A stretch of 64,000 nt of DNA. Source: Halococcoides cellulosivorans (GTDB lineage: Archaea; Halobacteriota; Halobacteria; Halobacteriales; Haloarculaceae). Numbering within the stretch: position 1 is the stretch's first letter; every line of letters starts with the position of its first letter. A program made the position numbers and the translations under genes. Of the stretch, positions 43,433 through 53,672 are shown in pieces. The notes below the pieces were generated by a model. It did not search any database. It was given only the letters and a program-made list of their open reading frames with translations, and was not told where the DNA came from. The DNA is taken from positions 868,001 to 932,000 of the forward strand of contig NZ_CP028858.1 of NCBI RefSeq assembly GCF_003058365.1. Reading direction: 5' to 3'.

Positions 43433-44323
43433 TCACACGTTCGCGACGATTCGGAAGAAGGCGGCGTAGGCCGGAATGACGAGCAGCCCGCCAATCGTCG
43501 ATGTCACGGTGGAGAGGCCGACCAGCGCCACGATTTCGATGACCCCGAGGCTGGCGTAGGGGTTCATCGTCTGGCTGGACCCTGCGGTCGCCATCTCCGT
43601 CGAGAACATGGTTCCGAAGTCGACGAGGACGAACATTGCGACCCAACTAATCGCAGCGACGACCAGGCCGATTCCGAGGACGGTCAGATCGAAGCCGAGC
43701 GTCGGCAGGGGATTCTGCCACAGGAGCCCCAGCCCACGCTTGCCAGCGTCGACGAAGCCCTGATCTTCGAAGACGATCGCTCCCGGAATGAACTGAAAGA
43801 TGGCGTACGGCAGAAGAACGACACCCAGTGTCACGATCGCTACCAGTGCGAAGACCACGGTCATGACGATGGAGAGGCCCGCCATTCCGGCACCCATGCC
43901 GCCGGCGGAGCCGCTCCCAGCCATGCCGATGACGAGGATGATCAGGATGATCCACATGACGAACATCGTCACGAAGACGACGGCGAATTCCACGGCGAAG
44001 ATGATGACTCCCCAGATCAGAAGCTGAAGATAGTTCGAGCGCGCTCCCGCGATGAAGTCTCCGAGGTCGGCCCGTCGATCGAGGGCCTGCCATGCCATTC
44101 CGAACAACCCACCGACGACGGCGGGCCCGACGATCAGATACACAGGGAGCAGAGCCATCGACGTGAGGTTCCCGAGGAACGGTTGATCGAGGACGGCCAT
44201 GATCCCGACCGGGACGTACCCCAATACTGCATTGAGAACCCCGAGCGCTGCGATCACGCCCGCGAGGGCGGGCGAGCGCGGGAGCGATTTGAGTCCGTGC
44301 TGATAGGCTGCGATCGGTCGCAT
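43433..44323 (-). CDS. DUF4013-like membrane protein, second of tandem paralogues
   Basis: A 296-residue paralogue: MRPIAAYQHGLKSLPRSPALAG at the start and FQFIPGAIVFEDQGFVDAG in the centre. Its six helices align with those of the 42174 gene. A Gly-rich loop (AGSGSAGGMGAGMAG) is an insertion. The 239-nt spacer between the genes (43194-43432) holds no ORF of interest. Confidence 0.7.
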   Translation of the reverse strand: MRPIAAYQHGLKSLPRSPALAGVIAALGVLNAVLGYVPVGIMAVLDQPFLGNLTSMALLPVYLIVGPAVVGGLFGMAWQALDRRADLGDFIAGARSNYLQLLIWGVIIFAVEFAVVFVTMFVMWIILIILVIGMAGSGSAGGMGAGMAGLSIVMTVVFALVAIVTLGVVLLPYAIFQFIPGAIVFEDQGFVDAGKRGLGLLWQNPLPTLGFDLTVLGIGLVVAAISWVAMFVLVDFGTMFSTEMATAGSSQTMNPYASLGVIEIVALVGLSTVTSTIGGLLVIPAYAAFFRIVANV

Positions 44324-44348
44324 ATCGTGGGGCTTGAGCGGAGTTATG

Positions 44349-45521
44349 TTAGTGGTTCTGGTCGACGAACTGACTGGCCGACAGCGCCGTCGGCAACGCC
44401 GTCAAGTTCCGACAGCCGTCCTCGGTCACGACGACCAGATCCTCGATCCGGACGCCACCGATCGACGGATCGTAGACCCCCGGTTCGACCGTGACGACCT
44501 GACCCGCTTCGAGCGTATCGGCGTCGGGCGCGATCCGTGGGGCTTCGTGGACCGCGAGGCCGACGCCGTGGCCCGTGCTGTGCGTAAAGCCCACCTCGGT
44601 CTCGGGGTCGGTCCGGAGCGTCGCGATTCCCGCCGCTTCGATCACGTCACTCGCCGCGGCGTGGACGGCCGCCCCCGAGACGCCGGGTTCGATCGCCTCG
44701 ATCGCTGCGGCGCGAGCCTCGTCGACGAGCGCGTGCCACTCCTGGATGCGATCGCTGGGCTCACCACGCACGACCGTCCGGGTCGTATCGGCGTGGTAGT
44801 GGCTCGCGTCGTCGCGGGGGAACACGTCGATGACGATCGGGTCGCCCGCTCGGAGCGGGCCCGACCCGCGTTCGTGGGGGTCGCCAGCCTGGGGCCCACC
44901 CGCGACGATCGTATCGGTGGGCGTACAGCCCGCCCGGACGAGTTCGACGTGGATCGCCGCTCGGACGCGCTCGCTGGTCAGCGGGTCGCCGTCGAGAGCG
45001 AGTCGGCCCGAGGCGTCGATCGCCGCCTCGTGGATCGCCGCGACGCCCGCCGCGATCGCCCGCTCGGTCGCTCGCTGGGCGCGTGCGATCGCGTCGCGTT
45101 CGTCGGGCCCTTTGATCGCGCGCTGGCCAGCGATCGGATCGACCCCGACCGCGAGGTCGATCTCGGCCGAGCGGAGCGCGTCGGCAGTCGCGATCGGAAA
45201 GCGCGATCCGACGCCGACCGACTGGATCTCGCGCTGGTCGCACAGCGTCGCGAGCGCGGTCCCGCGGTCGGCGTCCTCGCCGGCGATCGAGTCGACGGTG
45301 TGGACCGCGGCGGCGCCCGACTCCCGACGCGCGCGACCGAGTTCGAGGCCACGGTCGAAGACGAGCGTCACCGCACCGTCGAACAGCGTCACGAACGGGT
45401 CGGGCGCGTCGAATGCCGAGAGGTAGAACTGCGTGGGATCGTCGCCGTCGGCGTCGACGGCGATGGCGTCCACGTCGTGCTCGTCGAGTCTCGCCGCCAG
45501 CGCGTCCGGATCGAGGGGCAT
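44349..45521 (-). CDS. M24-family Xaa-Pro aminopeptidase-like metallopeptidase
   Basis: About 390 residues. The M24 dinuclear metal ligands are visible: Asp in VIDVFPRDD, Asp in HADTTRT, His in HSTGHGVGL, Glu in VTVEPGVYD, Glu in VRIEDLV. It probably removes N-terminal residues before proline (Xaa-Pro dipeptidase) or acts as a dipeptidase. ATG 45521 was chosen since the extension to 45590 is not protein-like. Divergent from the 45635 membrane protein. Confidence 0.88.
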   Translation of the reverse strand: MPLDPDALAARLDEHDVDAIAVDADGDDPTQFYLSAFDAPDPFVTLFDGAVTLVFDRGLELGRARRESGAAAVHTVDSIAGEDADRGTALATLCDQREIQSVGVGSRFPIATADALRSAEIDLAVGVDPIAGQRAIKGPDERDAIARAQRATERAIAAGVAAIHEAAIDASGRLALDGDPLTSERVRAAIHVELVRAGCTPTDTIVAGGPQAGDPHERGSGPLRAGDPIVIDVFPRDDASHYHADTTRTVVRGEPSDRIQEWHALVDEARAAAIEAIEPGVSGAAVHAAASDVIEAAGIATLRTDPETEVGFTHSTGHGVGLAVHEAPRIAPDADTLEAGQVVTVEPGVYDPSIGGVRIEDLVVVTEDGCRNLTALPTALSASQFVDQNH

Positions 45522-45634
45522 ACGCCCGAGCGGGCCCGGTCGGGCAAAGCGGTGGCGGTCGATCGACTGCCGCAGCCACGCGGATCGCACCGATTCCGCT
45601 TCGTATTAGTAGCCAGCGTGACGGATCACAAGCA

Positions 45635-46708
45635 ATGGAGGTGGTGACGTACGGACTGCTCGTCGCCGGCTGGTCGATCCTCGCTGGCATCGTCGGTGGG
45701 CTCGCTGCCGTCGTAATCGATCGAATGACTGCGGGCGGATCTGGAATGTATCGCCGGGCCGGGCAGTGGTTGATGGGTGCGGTCGGACTCGGGAGCATCG
45801 CACTCGTTTTGCTCGGCATCGCATCGGCCACACTGATCCCGCGAACGCCGTTCGAGGTCACCGTGACCGTCCTCGGTGTGGGACTCGGACCGATGGTGAC
45901 CTGCGGCAGCGGCTGGATTCTCGCGAATGCGTTCGTCCGTGATCACGAGATGGCACCCACGCAGGTTCTCGCCGCCGCCGGACGGGCCACGGGGACGACC
46001 TACGCTGTCCTCGCCGCTGGCGTCGTCGCGTACTTCGGCGTCGTTCTCCCGCTGGTCGCTCGGTCGAGCGGACCCGTTCGCGTCGGACTCTTCACGGTCG
46101 CTCTCGTCGGTGCTGGCCTGGGATACGCGCTCGTCGAACCGTGGCTCGTCAGGCTCAAACTCTCGACGACGCCGGCGTCACCGTCGGTCGCGTCCTCGGT
46201 GAACGAGGCTGCCGCGTCGGTCTCTCGGTCGTCGTATCCGGTTCGGACGATCGAGACGCAAGGCCAGGACGTTTCCGAGGTCTTGATTACCGGTCTGGGA
46301 CCGACGACACGACTGTTCGTGACCGACGGGCTCGTCGAATCCTCGCCAGAGCGGTTCGAAGCGGCAGTGGTGGGGGCGGCGGCAACGCAGCGAACTGGAT
46401 ACCTCGTCGCGGATGCGATCAGAAAACCACTCCTGTACGGAAGCGTTCCGGTGGTGTTCGTCGACCCTCTCGGTAGCGCCCTCGCTGCGCTCGTCGGGAT
46501 CGCCGCGTCGGTCGTCACCTACAGGTCCGTGTACCGGCGAGACGCGATCGCTCGTGATGTGGTGGGCACGGACCCGCTCGTCGACCTTCTCCGGTGCGTC
46601 ACCGAGGACCTGGATCGACCGCTTGAATGGTCTCGCTGGAAGCAACTCCGACACGCACAGCCCGATCCAGCCAGTCGGATCGACCGACTCCGATCGATCG
46701 AGGAGTGA
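45635..46708 (+). CDS. M48-like membrane protein lacking HExxH, paralogue 1
   Basis: A 357-residue protein: N-terminal hydrophobic helices (about 1-150) and a C-terminal cytoplasmic domain. A region LITGLGPTTRLFVTDGLVESSPERFEAAVVGAAATQ has the arrangement of HtpX/M48 peptidases (GxGPTxRLFVTxGLL...EAVxxHE), but the zinc motif HExxH is absent (AAVVGAAATQR). A C-terminal RIDRL block is shared with the next gene. It is probably a catalytically dead M48 relative used for binding or regulation. Weak overall similarity, so M48 is an inference. Confidence 0.65.
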   Translation: MEVVTYGLLVAGWSILAGIVGGLAAVVIDRMTAGGSGMYRRAGQWLMGAVGLGSIALVLLGIASATLIPRTPFEVTVTVLGVGLGPMVTCGSGWILANAFVRDHEMAPTQVLAAAGRATGTTYAVLAAGVVAYFGVVLPLVARSSGPVRVGLFTVALVGAGLGYALVEPWLVRLKLSTTPASPSVASSVNEAAASVSRSSYPVRTIETQGQDVSEVLITGLGPTTRLFVTDGLVESSPERFEAAVVGAAATQRTGYLVADAIRKPLLYGSVPVVFVDPLGSALAALVGIAASVVTYRSVYRRDAIARDVVGTDPLVDLLRCVTEDLDRPLEWSRWKQLRHAQPDPASRIDRLRSIEE

Positions 46709-46754
46709 CGGCCCGATCGGCACCGTTTTTTTCACTCGACTGGACAGGACGACC

Positions 46755-47801
46755 ATGCGACCGATCACGCTCGGCGCACTCCTCGCGTGGGCCGCCCTCG
46801 TGAGTCTCGTGACGATCGGCCTCCGATATCGCGCCCGGGGGCGCTCTCAGGACGCACTCGTTGGGCTTCGCGTTCGAATGACCACCCTCGCCGGTGCGGT
46901 CGGGGCGGTGATCGCGGTCCTGGGAAACAGTGTGGGCGACGCCGCGTCCCTCTGGCAACTGACCGCGACGCCGCTGGTGGGGGTGGGCGTCCCGGCGATC
47001 GCAGCGGGGAAGAGCCAGGTCCTCGCCGCGGGCCGGTACGGCGACTACGACGTCGACCTGTTCACGGCACTGCGAGCCTGGGCCCGCTACATCGGTGGTA
47101 TGGCACTCATTCTCACCGTTCTCATCGTTCCTGTGGCTCTGGTTCTGTCCTCGACGCCGCTTTTGACCTCGCGATTCGGTCCGGTCGTCGTGCTCGCCCT
47201 CATCGTTGCCGGCGGTCTCGTACTCGAAACTGCTCTCCCCTATCTCCAGCGCGTGATGGTCCCGATCCGATCGACCGATCGGGGTGCGGTCGCGGACGGA
47301 CTCGCCGCCGTCGGACGGCCCGACCTTCCCGTTTGCGTGCAGGAGACACAGGGAAATCCGATACAGCGGGCCTATGCCCGCGGCGTCGGGCCGACCGAAC
47401 GACTGTATCTCACCGACAACGTGCTCGACCAAACGGATCGGATCGTGACGGCGACGGTCGCGATGGGCGCGGCCCGAACGCGGACCCACGTTCGCCACGC
47501 CGGACTGGTCGTGATTCTGGGGGTCTCCGGCGCGGGACTCTCCATCGTCACCGGGGCGCCGATTCCGGCGCTGTTCGCGTTCGCGGTCGGACTCGTGGCC
47601 GTGGCCTTGCGCTGGTGGGCGGTGGTCCGCGCGGATCGGATCGCCGCCGACGCACTCGGCCGCGACGCGGTCACCGACGCGATTCGCGAGACGACGATCG
47701 GGAGCGATCGCTCGCTCGCCTGGTCACGCCGGCGTGAATGCCTGCGAGCGACGCCGGGGCCCGCCCGACGTATCGATCGACTCATCGCGGCCGGCGAGTG
47801 A
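46755..47801 (+). CDS. M48-like membrane protein lacking HExxH, paralogue 2
   Basis: A 348-residue paralogue 46 nt downstream of the first. It has helices at about 1-180 and the same motif position YARGVGPTERLYLTDNVLDQ then TATVAMGAARTRTH, with no HExxH. It ends ARRIDRLIAAGE like its partner (ASRIDRLRSIEE). The tandem arrangement suggests a duplicated, non-peptidase membrane pair. Confidence 0.64.
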   Translation: MRPITLGALLAWAALVSLVTIGLRYRARGRSQDALVGLRVRMTTLAGAVGAVIAVLGNSVGDAASLWQLTATPLVGVGVPAIAAGKSQVLAAGRYGDYDVDLFTALRAWARYIGGMALILTVLIVPVALVLSSTPLLTSRFGPVVVLALIVAGGLVLETALPYLQRVMVPIRSTDRGAVADGLAAVGRPDLPVCVQETQGNPIQRAYARGVGPTERLYLTDNVLDQTDRIVTATVAMGAARTRTHVRHAGLVVILGVSGAGLSIVTGAPIPALFAFAVGLVAVALRWWAVVRADRIAADALGRDAVTDAIRETTIGSDRSLAWSRRRECLRATPGPARRIDRLIAAGE

Positions 47802-47894
47802 GGGGTACCCCCCGCTCGCGGGTGTGTATGTGTGGTCCGAATGCCGACGGGACTGCCCGCGGGCGAACATTTGTAAGGCCGCCGCTCGTCGTGA

Positions 47895-50174
<2,280 letters not shown>

Positions 50175-51182
50175 CTACAGCCGATTGCTGATCCGACGGC
50201 CAGTAGCGAGGCCCGATTCGAGCGCCGCCCGCGTGCGCCCGATCCCGGTGACCCAGTCGCCAGCGAGTGCGAGATCGAACTCCGCGGCGCGATCGAGCAA
50301 CGAGTCGCCCGGCCCGCGCCCGGGGATGGCCGACCCCCAGCGCTGGTACTCGAACCAGTCGAACTCGAAGAGCTCCTCGTCGTCGAGCAGGTCGGCGGCC
50401 CGGTCCGCGGCGGCGCGTGCGGCCTCGTCGGGGCGGATCGTGTGGTGGGTCGTCGCCCACGCCGGGCCGAACTGGACGACCAGGACGGCCTCGCCGCTCG
50501 GCACGTGGCCACGTTTACAGCCTTCGCGTGCGATCCAGGCCACGTCGTAGACGGATTCGAGACTCACCAGCCCGAAGTAGGGGCGGTCGATCGCGAAGGG
50601 GTAGTGGAGTGCGACGGTGTCCATCGTCCGATAGGGAATCGAGTCCGCGAGGTCCGCGAGATACGTTCGGAAGTCGGCTGTCCAGTCGGCCGACCGGAGC
50701 AGTGATCGCGTCGCCGTCGCGGGCGTGGCGAGCACCAACTGCTCGGCGTCGTGCGTGCCCTCGCGCGTCTCGACCCGCCAGCACCCCGCCGAGCGACCGA
50801 TGCGCTCGACCGGACAGTGATCGGTCACCGTCGCTCCCGCGTCCGCGAACAGGTCTGCGACGATCCGGTCGATGCCGTCGGGCGTGGAGTACCGCGGTGG
50901 TTGATTCGGCCCCTCCGAGAGGTCACCTGCCGCGTCGAACTGCCAGATTGGGGCGTCGATCTCTCGAAGGTCGGTCGTCGCGCGCTCGATCAGCGATCGC
51001 TGATCGTCGTCGACTTCGAGGTAACTCGCGCCCGTGTCGATCCGACAGCCGGCACGCTCCAGACTGGCCATCCGGCCGCCGACATTGGCCGCTTCGAACA
51101 CGTCGACCGACGCGGCGTCACCGATCGCCTGGGCGACGCCCGCACCGGCGATCCCTGCGCCGACGATACAGACCCGGTCCAT
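50175..51182 (-). CDS. FAD-dependent amine-oxidase/renalase-like oxidoreductase, paralogue 2
   Basis: A 335-residue protein with RVCIVGAGIAGAGVAQAIG and the same internal signatures as the 10612-11646 gene: HYPFAIDRPYFGLV, WIAREGCKRGHVP and GEAVLVVQFGPAW. C-terminal DLALAGDWVTGIGRT is the flavin contact. The GxGxxG start and RxDxG loop fit FAD. The stop codon is immediately after the katG stop (convergent). Substrate unknown. Confidence 0.85.
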   Translation of the reverse strand: MDRVCIVGAGIAGAGVAQAIGDAASVDVFEAANVGGRMASLERAGCRIDTGASYLEVDDDQRSLIERATTDLREIDAPIWQFDAAGDLSEGPNQPPRYSTPDGIDRIVADLFADAGATVTDHCPVERIGRSAGCWRVETREGTHDAEQLVLATPATATRSLLRSADWTADFRTYLADLADSIPYRTMDTVALHYPFAIDRPYFGLVSLESVYDVAWIAREGCKRGHVPSGEAVLVVQFGPAWATTHHTIRPDEAARAAADRAADLLDDEELFEFDWFEYQRWGSAIPGRGPGDSLLDRAAEFDLALAGDWVTGIGRTRAALESGLATGRRISNRL

Positions 51183-51230
51183 CGTCGGTCAGATCGGCCC
51201 CGGGTGTGAAAAATGTACTCGCAGGGCCGA

Positions 51231-51500
51231 TCAGGTGCCGATGCTTTCGTCGGCGCCCCACCACTCCGAGACGACGCGGGCGTAGGGCGTCCAGACGGCC
51301 GTGACAGTCGGTCTGCGGTCCGAGGCGGACCGTCGAACGATCACGTGATCACAGTCGGGGCACTCGACGGTCTCTGGCCCTCCGTTCGTCCCGTCGAGCC
51401 ACCCCTCGGGGAAGGGCACGGCGCGATCGCAGTGCCGACAGAAGAGGACTGCTTTCTGCCCGCTGAAACCGGTGGCCGGGACTGGCGGGCTGGAATCCAT
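51231..51500 (-). CDS. Small zinc-ribbon protein
   Basis: About 89 residues with FCRHCDRAVPFPEG and ETVECPDCDHVIV, two CxxC knuckles forming a zinc ribbon. Such small haloarchaeal proteins are often DNA- or RNA-binding or regulatory; role unknown. ATG 51500 is chosen since sequence upstream (MCVLPVDITMDSS) is less protein-like. Confidence 0.7.
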   Translation of the reverse strand: MDSSPPVPATGFSGQKAVLFCRHCDRAVPFPEGWLDGTNGGPETVECPDCDHVIVRRSASDRRPTVTAVWTPYARVVSEWWGADESIGT

Positions 51501-51568
51501 TGTGATATCTACGGGAAGCACACACAAGAGCCATTCGACGGACTGTGACCGTCTCCAGATCTCTCAGC

Positions 51569-53395
51569 TCAGCTGTCAGCGAGCGTCGTGTCGAGGTCGT
51601 CGTCACCGATCTCGACGGCTCGCTCGCACAGCCAGGAGCCGTCCAGAAGCTTCACGCCCCGTTCGTTCGCGACGGCGACGATCGGGGCCTCGACGGGCGC
51701 GGCGGTCGCGATGGCGACCAGGTCGACCGACGTGTCTGGGCCGGGAACGCTCGCGAGGTCGACGATCCGGTCGCGTGCCGGGCGCTCGACCGAGACGACG
51801 ATCCCGAGTCGTTCGGGCAACGGGCGACGCTTCTCGACGACCATGTCGAACGGCGGGGTCGCGTTCTCGTTGACCGTCCAGCCCAGGCCCTCCCAGATCG
51901 TCGCGACGACGCGCGTGAACGACTCGGTGTCGAGCGCACTGATCCGGTCGAGACAGTCCGTCTGGTCGAACGCCGCGGACTCGGACGCGGGGTCGGTCTC
52001 GCGGTCCTCGACGGGCGTGATGTCCGCTGCGACGGCGGGTTCGAACCTGTTCGTCGCCGCTTTGTCGCGTTCGCTGGTCGCAGCGATACTGATCTGACCG
52101 TCCAACTCGGTGAGGCGCCGGTCGATCTCCGCGACTCGGTCGTCGAACCCCTCGATCCGGTCGGGGGCGAACTCACGGCCGGTCTCGATGGCCGACTCCA
52201 GGAAGTCCCGGCCGGCGGCGAACCGGTCGTGGGCGCGGACGTACTCACCGTTCTCGGCCGCACCAGACGCTTCGTCGACGGCCGCCGTCGCCGCGCGGTC
52301 GTACGCCGACAGCAACTCGTCGATGATGGTTTCGAGACGGGCTTTGGCCTGGTCGTGATCGACGTCGAAGCGCTTCTCGTCACGCCCCCAGTCGATCTCC
52401 AAAAGCGTCCGATACCGTTCGAGCGTGCGCTCCCACCTGACGACCGCTGTCTCGGGGTCGTCGGCGTCGCTCGCGCGCTTGTACAGCGTTCGTGCGCCCT
52501 CGATCGGCGCGGTCGAGAGCGCGTCGAGGTTCTCGTCGATGCGATCGATGAGCGTCTCCAGGTGCTCGACTTTCTCGCCGTCGTCGTTCCAGACCTCGAT
52601 CGCGCGTCGAAACGCCGCTTTCGCGCCCTCGTATCCGTCGTAAGCGTCCTCGAACCGGCCGTCCTGCCAGGCCCGTTCGGCCTCCTCGACGAGGTGTGAT
52701 CCACGAGCGGCGCTGACACGGCCGGCGGTCTCCTCACACCGTCGTTCGACCTCAGCGACACGGTTTTGGAGGCCGCGCCCACGGGCCGACCCGAACGCGT
52801 CGGCTATTTCGTTCGCGGTCGCGAGCGACTGCTCGACCGCGTCGATCGATGCGGCGGCGGCCTCGAACTCCTCGGAGAACTGGCTCTGGGAGGCGTCGAC
52901 GAGTGCGCTCCTGGCGTCTTCGAGGTGGTCCTGGGCCCGACTCCATCGCCAGGCCGCCTCGTCGAGATAGGAGACGAGCGCGTCCAGGTCGGCGTCGGTC
53001 GGGTGAAATCGCCAGCGAGTCCCGTCTTTGGTCTCGATCGTGACGCTCTGTCTGAACAGCGACTGATCGGTCCGGGTGTACTCCAGGTCGGCCAACGAGA
53101 CCGACTGGACCCAGTCGCCGTCGTCGGCGCCATCGCCCACGACGAAGAGTAGTCGTCGATCGGTCACGACCACGACGGTGCTGTAGCCCCGACCGGGCGC
53201 GAACGTCGTCGCTTCGTCGTCGGTCTCACGGGTCACCCCGCGCTTGCCGTTCGAGAGCACGAACAACGGCACCTCGTCGTCTTCGAGGTAGGTGCCGACC
53301 GGTTCGTCCCCCACGTACCCACGTGTGAAGAATCCGCCACTCCCCGTTTCGGTGAGCAGTGGCGTTTCCTGGGCCTCGTGGGGGTCATGTTTCAT
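51569..53395 (-). CDS. PH-like domain / long helical / nuclease-like fusion protein
   Basis: A 608-residue protein. N-terminal beta-rich PH-like domain (about 20-130: TRETDDEATTFAPGRGYSTVVVVTDRRLLFVVGD). The middle (about 140-430) is continuous amphipathic helix with high Glu/Ala/Arg content, likely coiled coils. The C-terminus (about 490-600) resembles the Mrr-type restriction-endonuclease fold: FTRVVATIWEGLGWTVNENA, FDMVV then VVSVERPARD. The usual D-(E/Q)xK is replaced by D...VER, so catalysis is doubtful. No methylase lies nearby. It could be a membrane- or lipid-attached nuclease-like defence protein; this is inferred. Confidence 0.65.
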   Translation of the reverse strand: MKHDPHEAQETPLLTETGSGGFFTRGYVGDEPVGTYLEDDEVPLFVLSNGKRGVTRETDDEATTFAPGRGYSTVVVVTDRRLLFVVGDGADDGDWVQSVSLADLEYTRTDQSLFRQSVTIETKDGTRWRFHPTDADLDALVSYLDEAAWRWSRAQDHLEDARSALVDASQSQFSEEFEAAAASIDAVEQSLATANEIADAFGSARGRGLQNRVAEVERRCEETAGRVSAARGSHLVEEAERAWQDGRFEDAYDGYEGAKAAFRRAIEVWNDDGEKVEHLETLIDRIDENLDALSTAPIEGARTLYKRASDADDPETAVVRWERTLERYRTLLEIDWGRDEKRFDVDHDQAKARLETIIDELLSAYDRAATAAVDEASGAAENGEYVRAHDRFAAGRDFLESAIETGREFAPDRIEGFDDRVAEIDRRLTELDGQISIAATSERDKAATNRFEPAVAADITPVEDRETDPASESAAFDQTDCLDRISALDTESFTRVVATIWEGLGWTVNENATPPFDMVVEKRRPLPERLGIVVSVERPARDRIVDLASVPGPDTSVDLVAIATAAPVEAPIVAVANERGVKLLDGSWLCERAVEIGDDDLDTTLADS

Positions 53396-53672
53396 TGACG
53401 ATATTCTAATTCTTGACTCGGCGTGGTCTTCAGTATGCGGGACCGTTTCGGCCCGAGAGTATAAAATTTAATTACCGATATATTGGAAAGAATTGGTATC
53501 GCCGTCACTGGCTCTGACCGACCACGGCCGTCCGACGAACAGTCGCGATCGATGCCTACGAGCGCATCACAATGTGGCCGACTCCTCGCACGCCGTGATC
53601 CGTCGTGTCGATCGCGCCAATCCGGTTGCCGGCGCCCCGAGCGTTATCCGGGTCGGCGGCCGACGACGGAGT

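Noticed and set aside
44180-44340. Third DUF4013-like gene between 44323 and 44349
   Set aside because: Gap is only 25 nt; nothing is encoded there.
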